Source: Companilactobacillus nuruki
GTDB lineage: Bacteria; Bacillota; Bacilli; Lactobacillales; Lactobacillaceae
NCBI RefSeq assembly: GCF_002872255.1
Contig: NZ_NIPR01000001.1
Coordinates: 1-64,000 of the forward strand
Direction: 5' to 3'
Length of the DNA stretch: 64,000 nt
The notes beneath the pieces were generated by a model. The model was not told the DNA's origin. It saw nothing but the letters and a program-made list of their open reading frames with translations, and did not search any database. This document shows, in pieces, positions 23,735 through 33,638 of the stretch (positions are counted from its first letter, which is position 1; the number at the start of each line of letters is the position of its first letter). Position numbers and translations under genes: made by a program.

Positions 23735-25066
23735 TTGGATACAAATGACAAGAACTACCGTAACCCAGATGCGGTATTGGACGTTTATGAAAAACCACCG
23801 TTAAGCAGTTGGGCCTTTCTATCATTACAGCACTTATTCTCAATGTTTGGGGCCACGGTTTTGGTCCCATTACTAGTTGGACTTGATCCAAGTATTGCTT
23901 TATTCAGTTCAGGTGTTGGTACTATTATGCATATTTTGATCACACACCGAAAAATTCCTGCTTATATGAGTTCTAGTTTTTCATTCATTGTACCGATGGT
24001 CTCTTTAATGAAGACAGTTGGATACGCCGGCGTTGCTCAAGGTACTATTGCCGTTGGTTGTGTGTACTTAATAGTTTCAGTTATCGTTGGTTTTGTAGGA
24101 TCAGGTTGGATCGACAAGGCCTTACCGCCTATTGTTGTTGGTCCAATAATTATTGTTATCGGTATGTCTGTTGCCGGCTCTGCGGCTGATAATGCCATGA
24201 TGAATGGTTCACATTATGATTTAAAATACTTCGGTATTGCCATGTTTACATTATTCTTAACAGTTCTTTTAAACATGTATCTTCGTGGTTTCTGGAGTAA
24301 TATTGCTATTCTTTTGGGTATTGTTGGTGGTTACGTTCTTTCTATTGTTTGTGGTATCGTTGATTTTTCAAAAGTTGCTTCTACCCCTTGGTTCAAATTA
24401 CCTGCTTTTGATTTAATGTTTGTTAACTATATGCCTCATCAAATATATTGGGGAGCAATACTAAGTTTTGCGCCGATTGCTTTTGTTACAATGGCTGAGC
24501 ACTTGGGGCATATCATGGTTCTTGATGAGTTGACTAATCGTGACTTCTTTAAAGATCCAGGCCTTCACAGAACTTTAGCTGGTGATGGTACAGCTTCAAT
24601 TATTGCTGCTTTCTTAGGTGGACCTCCTATTACATCTTATGGTGAAAATATTGGCGTTATGGCCGTTAATAAAATTTTCAGTGTTTACGTTGTTATTGGT
24701 GCCGCCGTCTTTGCTGCATTGTTTGGTTTCGTAGGTAAATTGAGTGCCTTGATCCAAACCATTCCTGGACCAGTTATTGGTGGTGTCAGTTTCATGCTTT
24801 TCGGTGTTATTTCTTCAAGTGGTTTAAGAATCCTTGTTGATAACAAAGTTGACTTCAACGAAAAGCGTAACTTAATGATTGCATCAGTTATTCTTGTTAT
24901 CGGTATCGGTAACGCCTACCTACAAATGGGATCTTTCCAATTCACTGGTGTTGGTGTCGCTACCGTAATCGGTATTGTTCTTAATTTGATCTTACCTAAA
25001 CATGCTTTATCAGAGAACTGGGATTCTGACAAAGATAAATGGGAACGCGATAAGAAAAAAGCTTAA
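23735..25066 (+). CDS. pyrP: uracil permease (NCS2 family)
   Basis: About 443 residues with some 12-14 helices. It shows the NCS2 features LSLQHLFSMFGATVLVPLLVGLDPS near the N-terminus, the substrate-site region FAPIAFVTMAEHLGH, and GGPPITSYGENIGVMAVNK. It imports uracil by proton symport. A TTG start (MDTNDKNY) is proposed because GGGGAG lies 8 nt before it and abuts the alternative ATG at 23726. The PyrR attenuator directly upstream ties it to pyrimidine salvage. It is monocistronic with a terminator at 25106. Confidence 0.94.
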   Translation: MDTNDKNYRNPDAVLDVYEKPPLSSWAFLSLQHLFSMFGATVLVPLLVGLDPSIALFSSGVGTIMHILITHRKIPAYMSSSFSFIVPMVSLMKTVGYAGVAQGTIAVGCVYLIVSVIVGFVGSGWIDKALPPIVVGPIIIVIGMSVAGSAADNAMMNGSHYDLKYFGIAMFTLFLTVLLNMYLRGFWSNIAILLGIVGGYVLSIVCGIVDFSKVASTPWFKLPAFDLMFVNYMPHQIYWGAILSFAPIAFVTMAEHLGHIMVLDELTNRDFFKDPGLHRTLAGDGTASIIAAFLGGPPITSYGENIGVMAVNKIFSVYVVIGAAVFAALFGFVGKLSALIQTIPGPVIGGVSFMLFGVISSSGLRILVDNKVDFNEKRNLMIASVILVIGIGNAYLQMGSFQFTGVGVATVIGIVLNLILPKHALSENWDSDKDKWERDKKKA

Positions 25067-25105
25067 GTAACATGCCTTAAAAGTTTATAATTTATTCCAC
25101 TTAAA

Positions 25106-25151
25106 AATAGGACGATTAGTAATTGTACTTTAATTACTAGTCGTCCTATTT
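25106..25151. terminator. bidirectional terminator
   Basis: AATAGGACGATTAGTAATT pairs almost perfectly with 25132-25150, between convergent pyrP and fbp. Confidence 0.85.
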
Positions 25152-25173
25152 ATCTTAATGTATATCAGCTAGA

Positions 25174-27045
25174 TTATTCCAATTGAGCTGATAACTTAGC
25201 TATTTGTCTTTTTATCTTCTGTCCGTAATCAGTATCAGCAACCGTTTTTCTTTCTGAAGAATGTTCCACGATCTGCTTATCCAACACTACATCTGACATA
25301 TCTTCAATAACCTTCTGACGATTAATAAATGGTCTAAGCGTCTCTAGCCGCATACCATAAGAATCAAATAATAAAGCATATCCACCAATATCACTATCCT
25401 TAATCGAATCTGATAATCCATTAACCAAGACTATCTTTTTATTAGCCATAATAGGAGCGTCCTTTGAAATAGATGTATGTCCATTCACAATATGACCACG
25501 GCTATTTATATCAAATTCTTTTAACAGCTTATCGGCAAACCATTCATTGTGACATAATTTATAGAAGGGATTGAATTCTTCTTGCTGTAACTTTTCATCT
25601 TTTAAGAAATAACGCTCAAAAGTTGCCATCTTATTCTTACCAAACAATGGCGAATTTTTGCCCTCCCAGAGAAACCATATAAAGTCAGAATTAAAACAGT
25701 CTCCAGTCGTTGGGTGATGCATTCCATCTTTTAGAATATACTCAAAATAATCCAAGAGATTTTTCCCATAGTACTCTCGACCATCAATTTTCCACTTTAG
25801 AAAATTACCATCATTATCAACTGGTACACAACCATGAAATAGTAAATTATCATTATGCTTCAAGTACATTGAACCATTATCAGCCATAAACCACATATGT
25901 TCATTTAATTTAGTAGAATGCGTAAATTGATTAATCAAATCAATAATTACTGTTTGTTCACTATGAGTAATTTGATAAGGTTTAGCCGGATTAACTGATT
26001 GAAAGCAACCATTTTCAATTTGATAATCATGACCATTTATTGTTACCTTTTTCTTATCTAGGCTTAGCTTATCTAATAACAAGCGGTCATCCATATCAAA
26101 CTCTGGACGACGTTTTATTGCCTGTCCTTCAAGTTTAAATTGCATGATCGTGGCAGCCTGTTGAACACAATTATCAATATTTCGTTCTTGATCGGTTACA
26201 TTAGCCGAAGTGATTTTAGGTTCAAAATTTGGTAATGGGACATAACGATTAGTAGCAAATTTTATCATTGAAGTTAAATCTATATCATAAGCATTTTTCA
26301 ACAATGCTAAATTATGATAACGAGCACTAATTCTGATAAGGTTTAACATACAAAGCTTTGAACCGGCCATGCTTCCCATCCACAAAATATCATGGTTTCC
26401 CCACTCAAAATCAAAGTTTTGCCAGCTTTCACTTAAATGTTTAATTATTAAATTAGGATCTGATCCTCGATCATAAACATCGCCAATAATATGAATTCTT
26501 TCAATAGCCAATTTTTGAACTGCATGACACATTGAGATAATAAATATATCACTCATATTCAGATCTATTAAATTCTTGATCATTTCTCGATAATAGGCGA
26601 TTTTATCAGCAGCAGCAAAGTCTTCAAAAACTAATTCCTTAGTAATATCATGAAATCTACTATCTAAAGCTTGATCTACAATATGACGCGGGTACTTATT
26701 AGAAACATAGCGGACAACTTCGATCAAACGATTAATGGTGTCCATGTACCATTGTTCCGCTTCATCTGGATCAACATCTTGTTTAGATTTTTGAAGAACC
26801 TCTTCTGGATAATAGATCAAACAAACCAATTTCTTTTGATTGACCAGTGTTAAACGTCCGTTAAATAATTCTTCTACCTTTCGACTGACATTTCCGGCCC
26901 CACTACGAATTATATTTAAATATTTATCATTATTACCATGCACATCACTAATGAATGCTTCTGTACCCTTGGGTAAACTCAAGACTGCAGACAAATTAAC
27001 AATTTTTGTTTTTATTTCATCGAAGTTCGTAAACTCATTCTCCAT
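25174..27045 (-). CDS. fbp: fructose-1,6-bisphosphatase, class III
   Basis: About 623 residues, the usual length of the Firmicute class III enzyme. Calcineurin-type metallophosphatase motifs are present: AFISDVHGNNDKY near 30-42, HIIGDVYDRGSDP, WGNHDILWMG and NGHTSISKDAP. It hydrolyses fructose-1,6-bisphosphate in gluconeogenesis with Mn2+. The start MENEFTNF was chosen for its GGAAGG site; the extra 63 upstream codons have no family character. It is transcribed divergently from the aldo/keto reductase, whose start lies 133 bp away. Confidence 0.95.
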   Translation of the reverse strand: MENEFTNFDEIKTKIVNLSAVLSLPKGTEAFISDVHGNNDKYLNIIRSGAGNVSRKVEELFNGRLTLVNQKKLVCLIYYPEEVLQKSKQDVDPDEAEQWYMDTINRLIEVVRYVSNKYPRHIVDQALDSRFHDITKELVFEDFAAADKIAYYREMIKNLIDLNMSDIFIISMCHAVQKLAIERIHIIGDVYDRGSDPNLIIKHLSESWQNFDFEWGNHDILWMGSMAGSKLCMLNLIRISARYHNLALLKNAYDIDLTSMIKFATNRYVPLPNFEPKITSANVTDQERNIDNCVQQAATIMQFKLEGQAIKRRPEFDMDDRLLLDKLSLDKKKVTINGHDYQIENGCFQSVNPAKPYQITHSEQTVIIDLINQFTHSTKLNEHMWFMADNGSMYLKHNDNLLFHGCVPVDNDGNFLKWKIDGREYYGKNLLDYFEYILKDGMHHPTTGDCFNSDFIWFLWEGKNSPLFGKNKMATFERYFLKDEKLQQEEFNPFYKLCHNEWFADKLLKEFDINSRGHIVNGHTSISKDAPIMANKKIVLVNGLSDSIKDSDIGGYALLFDSYGMRLETLRPFINRQKVIEDMSDVVLDKQIVEHSSERKTVADTDYGQKIKRQIAKLSAQLE

Positions 27046-27177
27046 AATAAACCTTCCCCAAAAGTACAATGCCATCATTGTGATAGCGTATACAATTGAA
27101 CTATACCAAATCATTAAGTTAATTCCAAGTATCCCAATTATATTTGAGTTAGAATTATAGTTATAGGAGGTTAGATA

Positions 27178-28080
27178 ATGAATTTTAAATTGGATTCTAC
27201 CGTAACTTTGAATAATGGTGTTAAAATGCCTCAATTAGGTTTGGGTGTTTGGAAAGTCAACAATACTGGTGCTTCTCAATCAGTTCAATGGGCATTAAAA
27301 CATGGATATAAAGCTATTGATACTGCTAAGCAATATGGTAACGAAGCTGGCGTAGGCGAAGGATTACAAAAAGGTTTAGCAGACAATGGTCTCAAACGTG
27401 AGGATATTTTTCTCACAACCAAAATCTTCAATGGTGATCAAGGCTATCAATCGGTTTTGGATAACTTTGAAGGCCAATTAAAGAGATTGCAAACAGACTA
27501 TGTAGATCTACTATTGATTCATTGGCCAGTAAATGGAACATACTTAGAAACATGGCGTGCTCTTGAAACAATCTATAAAGAAGGAAAAGCTCGTGCTATT
27601 GGGGTTTCAAACTTCAATATTGCTAGATTATCCGATATTTTAAAAATCTGTTCTATCAAACCAGCTGTTAATCAGATGGAATTTCATCCTCTTTGCCAGG
27701 AAGAAGATATCAAAAACTTCTGCGATGACAATAATATTTATCTTGAAGCATGGTCACCACTTGGTGGTGGAGCTGTCCTTGGTGATTCCAGATTAAAGAC
27801 AATTGCCGATAAATATAATAAATCTGTTGCCCAAGTAATTTTACGTTGGGATTTGCAAAGAGACATCATTACAATTCCTAAGTCAGTTCACGAAGCTAGA
27901 ATTACTCAAAATGCCGATATTTATGACTTTGAATTGAATGACGATGATATAGAAGAAATTAATGGTCTTGACGTCGAAAAAAGAAGTCTCTGGTATGGTG
28001 ACTTTTCATGGAGTGGCAATCCTGAGGGGTATGTCGATTCTGTTGAGGTTTGGGACGATACCGATAATTTTAATAAGTAA
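27178..28080 (+). CDS. aldo/keto reductase
   Basis: A 300-residue TIM-barrel reductase with catalytic residues Asp48, Tyr53, Lys82 and His115 (AIDTAKQYGNE, TTKIF, LLIHWP) and the NADPH-binding end IPKSVHEARITQN. It reduces aldehydes or ketones such as 2,5-diketogluconate or methylglyoxal; the substrate is not predictable. AGGAGG lies 7 nt before the ATG, a very strong site. Single gene with its own terminator. Confidence 0.92.
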   Translation: MNFKLDSTVTLNNGVKMPQLGLGVWKVNNTGASQSVQWALKHGYKAIDTAKQYGNEAGVGEGLQKGLADNGLKREDIFLTTKIFNGDQGYQSVLDNFEGQLKRLQTDYVDLLLIHWPVNGTYLETWRALETIYKEGKARAIGVSNFNIARLSDILKICSIKPAVNQMEFHPLCQEEDIKNFCDDNNIYLEAWSPLGGGAVLGDSRLKTIADKYNKSVAQVILRWDLQRDIITIPKSVHEARITQNADIYDFELNDDDIEEINGLDVEKRSLWYGDFSWSGNPEGYVDSVEVWDDTDNFNK

Positions 28081-28090
28081 TTTATATTTA

Positions 28091-28133
28091 AATAAGCTCA
28101 ACGTCCTTAATGTGGATGTTGAGCTTATTTTTA
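28091..28133 (+). terminator. intrinsic terminator
   Basis: AATAAGCTCAACGTCC pairs with GGATGTTGAGCTTATT, followed by TTTTATT. Confidence 0.85.
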
Positions 28134-28160
28134 TTGAAAATATTTAATATCATTTAACAT

Positions 28161-28967
28161 CTACAACGATGTCTCTTGAAGGTTAGCAATCGCTCCATCA
28201 CTAAAGTTTAAAGGATTTTGCTTATTATCTACCAAAAGACCAGATAAATTATATTCATTAATCATACCAGTAAATTTTTCAATCCTCGTTGAAACTCCAA
28301 CATTGGCCCATACATCAGCATCAACTAAACTATTGCTGATTACAGTTGCTTGTTTGACTTCACTTTGGTTCATATGAATAATACGTTCGCCTGATTGACT
28401 GCTTTTGGAAGTCGCAATAGCACCATCTTTTAAATAATATGTCGCAATTACTTCATTAAAGTTATCTGGATTTTTAATTTCAATTCTCCATCTAAAATCA
28501 GATTTTTGCTTCGTTGCTAACTTCATACTACTGTCGCCTTTCAGAAAGACACCTTCTATTTGTGGGTCTTTAAGTAACGGCTTCAACAATTCATCAAAAA
28601 CCCTTTCAATTGCCCATCCTTTTATCAACCCAGTTGGATCAAACCTTCCTGCAAAATACGGAGTAAATATACCATCTGTCATCTGTTCTGCTAAAATGGA
28701 TTGAGCATAAACCGATTGAAACTCAGAAGAGTCTAATAAAGGTTGACGATCACCTCGCTGGAATCTTGAGACCAATGATTCATAACGAAAAGGTGAAAAA
28801 TCTAAATCAATCTGATGTAACTTCGAATCAATTCTCTGAGTAACAACCTTCAACTGTTCTCTAACAATATCATCTGGACCGGTTGTTGCTAATTTGATGG
28901 TAAAGGGAACATCCATTTGATTAATAATTTGTTTTGGGAAAAAATATTGCTTTAATTGTGTTTTCAT
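28161..28967 (-). CDS. ApbE-family FAD:protein FMN transferase-like protein
   Basis: A 268-residue protein with core ApbE elements FDPTGLIKGWAIERV (near 109-123), the acceptor-side loop DGAIATSKSSQSGER and the C-terminal DADVWANVGV. ApbE attaches FMN to threonines of flavoproteins such as fumarate reductase or extracellular electron transfer proteins, using FAD and Mg2+. No lipoprotein signal is visible, so it would be cytoplasmic. A divergent paralogue lies 150 bp upstream in the same direction, separated by a terminator. Confidence 0.8.
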   Translation of the reverse strand: MKTQLKQYFFPKQIINQMDVPFTIKLATTGPDDIVREQLKVVTQRIDSKLHQIDLDFSPFRYESLVSRFQRGDRQPLLDSSEFQSVYAQSILAEQMTDGIFTPYFAGRFDPTGLIKGWAIERVFDELLKPLLKDPQIEGVFLKGDSSMKLATKQKSDFRWRIEIKNPDNFNEVIATYYLKDGAIATSKSSQSGERIIHMNQSEVKQATVISNSLVDADVWANVGVSTRIEKFTGMINEYNLSGLLVDNKQNPLNFSDGAIANLQETSL

Positions 28968-29086
28968 TTAATTGCCTCTTGTTTGATCTTGACTTGTAGC
29001 TTTAAAATTTGTTCATTTACTTTACTTAATGTTAAGTATAAAAATAATATTTGAATTATCTATGATTATATTTAGAAAAAAATGTA

Positions 29087-29127
29087 CAAAAAATGATCTG
29101 CATAACGTCGTTATACAGATCATTTTT
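29087..29127. terminator. hairpin terminator between the ApbE-like genes
   Basis: AAAATGATCTG..TAACG pairs with CGTTA..CAGATCATTTT. It overlaps the last codons of the 29120 gene. Confidence 0.8.
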
Positions 29128-29899
29128 TAATAGCAATTTTATCTGAGAAACCATCACGAAAGTTTTCCATGCCAGCATATTTATCAACAATCATACCAGT
29201 TAAATGATACTTCGAAATAAATTCGGGGAATTTATTAGTTCCTGAAGAAATACCCGCATTAGCCCAGATATTAGCATCTAAAGCATTGCTGCTAACAATA
29301 GTAACTTGCTCGATATTACTTTTTTCATTTCTTAAACTACGACGTTCATTAGTAGTTGAAACAGCACCATTCTGTAGGAAATATGTTGCCAAGAGAATAT
29401 CAAGATTCTTGGGATCTTTGATTGCTACCCTCCATCTAAAATCGATATTGGGTCGGCTAGCTAACCTGACATCTTCTCCACATCTTAATGATACACCGTC
29501 AATTCCATCATCATTTAATAATGCCAAAAGATAGCGATTAAAAATTTTATCAATCATCCAACCATTAAGTAACCCGATAGGATCATATTTGCCATTGAAA
29601 TATGAACTAAAATAATGATGTGTCATTTGTTCAGCAGTTATAGTTTGTTCGTACACTTCTCTAAAAACTTGGGAGTTCATTAGTCCCATTTCTTCACCGT
29701 TTTGAAACTTTGATAGCAAAGAATTATTATTCTCTAATGAAAATGTTTTATCATATTCTTGAATATTTTCAGAAATCTTATTAACTGTTTCATCAATAAT
29801 TTTTTGATCAATTAAATCAGGATTGGGAGTAGCTAATTTTATTTCAAATGGTAAATCAAACTTGTTTATTACAACACTTATATACTTATATTCGGACAT
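29120..29899 (-). CDS. divergent ApbE-like paralogue
   Basis: About 259 residues, start MSEYKYISVV with GGAG 8 nt upstream. It aligns along its length with the 28161-28967 protein: YDPIGLLNGWMIDKI replaces FDPTGLIKGWAIERV, and the loop NGAVSTTNERRSL replaces GAIATSKSSQSGE. The conserved Lys of the KG motif is Asn and the loop is altered, so FMN transferase activity is doubtful. The two may have different target proteins, or this one may be a non-catalytic relative. Confidence 0.7.
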   Translation of the reverse strand: MSEYKYISVVINKFDLPFEIKLATPNPDLIDQKIIDETVNKISENIQEYDKTFSLENNNSLLSKFQNGEEMGLMNSQVFREVYEQTITAEQMTHHYFSSYFNGKYDPIGLLNGWMIDKIFNRYLLALLNDDGIDGVSLRCGEDVRLASRPNIDFRWRVAIKDPKNLDILLATYFLQNGAVSTTNERRSLRNEKSNIEQVTIVSSNALDANIWANAGISSGTNKFPEFISKYHLTGMIVDKYAGMENFRDGFSDKIAIKK

Positions 29900-29924
29900 A
29901 TTTTTCACTCCTTATCTAAAAAAA

Positions 29925-29963
29925 ATACGTATGCTTATCTAAATTTAAAGATAAGTATACGTA
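29925..29963 (-). terminator. intrinsic terminator of the NCS2 permease gene
   Basis: TACGTATRCTTATCT arms form a long hairpin around a short loop, followed on the minus strand by an eight-T run. It sits just before the divergent ApbE-like gene start. Confidence 0.8.
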
Positions 29964-30013
29964 CCAAATGTGATGAAAATATGACTAAACTTTGTTATTG
30001 ATTTGAAAATTCA

Positions 30014-31306
30014 TTAAGCTGTTTCTTTATTGGAATTTAGCAAAAGATTTAAAATAATTGCTGAAAAACTACCGACAACCAAACCGTTATTCAAAATAGT
30101 TTGAACGGTTGATGGCAAGAAATGTAGCAGAGTTGGTTGAACCGTTACCCCCAAGCCCAAACTGATTGAAACGGCCATAATCATAATATTATTATTGTTC
30201 ATCTCAACTTTAGTTAACATCTTAATTCCTTCGATACCAACTGTACCAAACATAATCAACATGGCTCCACCAAGTACCGCATTAGGAATCAATTCTGCTA
30301 CTGCACCGACCTTAGGAATCAAGCCCAAGATAATTAACAAGAATGCTGAGAAATAAACTGGTTTATTTTTCTTAATTCCTGATAATTGAACAACGGCAAC
30401 GTTTTGCGAGAAGGTTGAATATGGGAACGTATTAAAAATACCGCCTAAAATAGCAGCCAAGCCTTCAGAAGCATAACCACGTTGTAAATCATTTTCACTA
30501 AGCTTATCTCCAGTCAATTCCGCTAGAGCATAATAAACACCGGTCGATTCAATCATACAAGTCAATGCAGCCAAGAGCATAACCAATATGGAGGACCATT
30601 CAAATTTAGGAGTTGCAAAGTAAAATGGTTGAGGAATCTGGAACCAATGTGCTGTTCCAACTGTCTTAAAACCAATCTCACCCATACCAATTCCCATTAA
30701 GTATCCGACAACAATACCAATCAAAACTGCAATCTGTTGAATAAACCCACGACCCCAGATACTAATAACTACAATAATTAATGCTGTAGAAAATCCTAAA
30801 ATCAAATTAGTTGGATTACCAAAACTTTTAGCGGCAACATTACCACCGCCAATATTTTGGAATGCTACAGGTACTAAAGTAAATCCGATCAAAGTAATCA
30901 ATGAACCTGTAACAACTGGTGGAAAGAATCGTTTTAAGTTAGCAAATAATTTTGAAACTAACATAATAAAAATACCTGCAGCGATAATAGCACCATACAT
31001 ATAGGCAATCCCAAAATGATGTCCAATGTTTTGTAACGGCGTTACATATTCAACGGCAGATCCTAAAACAACTGGCAAACCTATCCCAGTTAGTGGTGTT
31101 CGCTTGATTTGTAATAGCGTCGCCACTCCACACATAAAAATATCTACTGAGATTAAGTATGTCATTTCTTTAGCGCTGAATCCCAAAGATGTCCCAATTA
31201 AAATGGGAATTAAAATATCTCCAGAATACATCGCTAAGAGATGCTGAAACCCTAATAACAGATTTTTTATAAACGAATCGCTCCGTTCGTTCGTGTTTAT
31301 ATCCAT
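30014..31306 (-). CDS. NCS2-family purine (xanthine) permease
   Basis: A 430-residue transporter with about 12-14 helices and NCS2 motifs: LGFQHLLAMYSGDILIPILIG near the N-terminus, MLLAALTCMIESTGVYYAL, and NTFPYSTFSQNVAVVQLSG. The Gln-rich QNVAVVQ end and overall pattern fit xanthine/uric acid permeases better than uracil permeases. No purine riboswitch is visible in the 105 bp upstream. It is divergent from pepD. Confidence 0.88.
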   Translation of the reverse strand: MDINTNERSDSFIKNLLLGFQHLLAMYSGDILIPILIGTSLGFSAKEMTYLISVDIFMCGVATLLQIKRTPLTGIGLPVVLGSAVEYVTPLQNIGHHFGIAYMYGAIIAAGIFIMLVSKLFANLKRFFPPVVTGSLITLIGFTLVPVAFQNIGGGNVAAKSFGNPTNLILGFSTALIIVVISIWGRGFIQQIAVLIGIVVGYLMGIGMGEIGFKTVGTAHWFQIPQPFYFATPKFEWSSILVMLLAALTCMIESTGVYYALAELTGDKLSENDLQRGYASEGLAAILGGIFNTFPYSTFSQNVAVVQLSGIKKNKPVYFSAFLLIILGLIPKVGAVAELIPNAVLGGAMLIMFGTVGIEGIKMLTKVEMNNNNIMIMAVSISLGLGVTVQPTLLHFLPSTVQTILNNGLVVGSFSAIILNLLLNSNKETA

Positions 31307-31411
31307 TATTGCCCTCCTATTGTTAAGAAAAATTATAGCATTATTTCAGAAACTTATTAATGATTATCTATGATAAAATGAAGACAATATATATAGGAGG
31401 AATTCTTAAAG

Positions 31412-32848
31412 ATGAATAAAAATCATTTGGATGACGCTTGTACTACTATTTTAGTTGGTAAGAACGCCAGTTTAGATGGATCAACAATGATTGCTAGAAA
31501 TGATGATACATTTTTTGCCGTTGCTCCACATAGTTTCGTATTAAACCCTGCCGTTAAGGGTGAAAAAGGCCGTAAGGTTAAATCATGGCTAAATGGATTT
31601 GAATCAGAGGTTCCTGAAAATGGCTACAAATGGCCTGCTGTTCCTAATGTAGATTACAAGAAGTTCGGTTACTATGACGAGAGTGGTATCAATGGTAAGA
31701 ACGTAGCAATGTCAGCTACCGAAAGTACTTATGGTAATGAACGTGCCTTAGCCTTTGATCCATTAGTAAAAGATGGTATGGATGAAGATGTCATCGTTCG
31801 TATGGTTCTTCCTTACGTAGATTCAGCTAAGGGTGCTGTACAACGTACCGGTGAACTTATTAAGAAGTTCGGTTCACCTGCTGGTAACTCAGTTTTATTC
31901 AGTGATAAAGACGATGTTTGGTACATGGAAATCGTTACTGGTCATCACTGGGTAGCTCAAAGAATTCCTGATGACAGTTATGCCGTTTGTGCTAACCGTG
32001 TTTCAATTCAACAAGTAGATTTCAACGACCCCGCACAATTCATGTGGTCAGATGGTATCCAAGAATTTGTTGAGAAAAACCACTTGAACGTTGACAAAAC
32101 TGGATTTAATTTCAGACATATCTTTGGTTCAGACAATCTAAAAGATCGTCACTATAACACACCACGTGTTTGGTTCGGTCAAAAGTATTTCAACCCAGAA
32201 ATCGAACAAGATCCTGAAGATGTTGATCTACCATTCATCAGAACAACTGATCACAAGATCTCTGTTGACGATATCGAATACGTCTTAGGTTCACATTACA
32301 ACGAAACTCCTTATGATCCATACAGTCCATATGCTTCAGATGAAGATAAGCACCGTTATCGTCCAATTGGTTTGAACAGAACTCAAAACTCACACGTTCT
32401 TCAAATTAGAAATGACGTCCCTGAAGAATATGCAGCTATTATGTGGCTATGTATTGGTTTCCCAACTTTCACACCATACATTCCATTCTATACAAATATG
32501 AATGAAACTGATCCTTCATATAATGATGCTTCACTCGAATTCAATTTCAAAGATGCATACTGGATGTATAACGCTCTTTCAGTTCTAGTTGAATCAAACT
32601 ATACTGAATTTATTCAAGACGATGTTGACTATCTAACAGAAGTTCGTCAAGACCTCCGTATGGCAGTTGCCGAAACTGATAAATTAGCTGCCGATTATTC
32701 TGGCGAAGAATTAGTTCAATTCTTAACTGATCGTAACCAAAAGGTTGTTAAAGAAATGCAAGACAAGGCTCACAAACTATTTGGTGATCTTTACACTAAG
32801 GGTATCAACATTTCTAAACTTACATTTAATATGGATGAGAATCTATAA
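31412..32848 (+). CDS. pepD: C69-family dipeptidase
   Basis: A 478-residue protein with the N-terminal nucleophile region CTTILVGKNASLDGSTMIAR (Cys10) and the family region SATESTYGNERALAFDP. PepD enzymes of lactobacilli are cytoplasmic, broad-specificity dipeptidases in casein or peptide use. Cys is probably exposed by removal of a short propeptide. AGGAGG precedes the ATG. Single gene followed by a terminator. Confidence 0.93.
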   Translation: MNKNHLDDACTTILVGKNASLDGSTMIARNDDTFFAVAPHSFVLNPAVKGEKGRKVKSWLNGFESEVPENGYKWPAVPNVDYKKFGYYDESGINGKNVAMSATESTYGNERALAFDPLVKDGMDEDVIVRMVLPYVDSAKGAVQRTGELIKKFGSPAGNSVLFSDKDDVWYMEIVTGHHWVAQRIPDDSYAVCANRVSIQQVDFNDPAQFMWSDGIQEFVEKNHLNVDKTGFNFRHIFGSDNLKDRHYNTPRVWFGQKYFNPEIEQDPEDVDLPFIRTTDHKISVDDIEYVLGSHYNETPYDPYSPYASDEDKHRYRPIGLNRTQNSHVLQIRNDVPEEYAAIMWLCIGFPTFTPYIPFYTNMNETDPSYNDASLEFNFKDAYWMYNALSVLVESNYTEFIQDDVDYLTEVRQDLRMAVAETDKLAADYSGEELVQFLTDRNQKVVKEMQDKAHKLFGDLYTKGINISKLTFNMDENL

Positions 32849-32860
32849 AAGAAATACATA

Positions 32861-32906
32861 AAAATCTATCAAACAGCTTAAATAGTTGCTTGATGGATTT
32901 TTTTTG
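32861..32906 (+). terminator. intrinsic terminator of pepD
   Basis: AAATCTATCAA..CA pairs with TG.TTGATGGATTT and is followed by eight T. Confidence 0.8.
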
Positions 32907-32977
32907 TATAGTATTTTCACTGAAATTATCCCTGATGGATAATCATAATGAAAATTTATATTATTCGAAGTTTTATT

Positions 32978-33448
32978 ATGGAACCGATTTTTAACAAAAT
33001 GACATCTGCTGGATATCATGCTATCGAAAAAGAAATTGTAGAATTGAAAAAGGCACGTCCCAAAAAAATCGAAGCCTTAGCCGCTGCTGCTGCACTAGGT
33101 GATCGATCTGAAAATGCAGAATACACTACTGCCAAGCAAGAATTGGGGCGTCTAAATGGTCGCCTACATTATCTAAATAAACAACTACAATATGCCAATG
33201 TGGTTCAACCAGCCAATAATGGTAAACTAGACATTGGAAAATTTGTAACAATTGAATTTATGGATGATCATGATAAATTAACTTATCAACTAGTCGGTAA
33301 GCAAGAAGCTAATTTGGATCAAAATAAGATTTCCTTCACATCGCCAATTGGAAAAGCCTTATCAAATCATGTCATTGGTGATTTAGTGAATGTTGAATCT
33401 CCTGATGGATCTTATGAAGTCAAAATTATTGATATTAGTTTGAATTAA
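32978..33448 (+). CDS. greA: GreA-family transcription elongation factor (paralogue)
   Basis: About 156 residues starting MEPIFNKMTSAGYHAIEKEI; an in-frame ATG 30 nt upstream is less likely from family length. The N-terminal coiled coil has the conserved acidic tip GDRSENAEYTTAKQELG (near 42-58), and the C-terminal FKBP-like domain includes SFTSPIGKALSNHVIGD. It rescues backtracked RNA polymerase by stimulating transcript cleavage. It is somewhat divergent, so it may be a second Gre factor rather than the housekeeping copy. Confidence 0.85.
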   Translation: MEPIFNKMTSAGYHAIEKEIVELKKARPKKIEALAAAAALGDRSENAEYTTAKQELGRLNGRLHYLNKQLQYANVVQPANNGKLDIGKFVTIEFMDDHDKLTYQLVGKQEANLDQNKISFTSPIGKALSNHVIGDLVNVESPDGSYEVKIIDISLN

Positions 33449-33638
33449 CAACTTTTTATGCCAAAAACAACTTTATGAAAAAATAAATATATTGTGTACC
33501 ACCATAACAAAAACTAGTATTAACAATATATCTATTCCATACCTTTTGGTTTAAACGTCATGATATCAAAAAAATAATAGTCAAAACTAAATCGTGACGG
33601 GTATAATAGTTCTATTAGTTTTTAGGAGGATATTTTTA

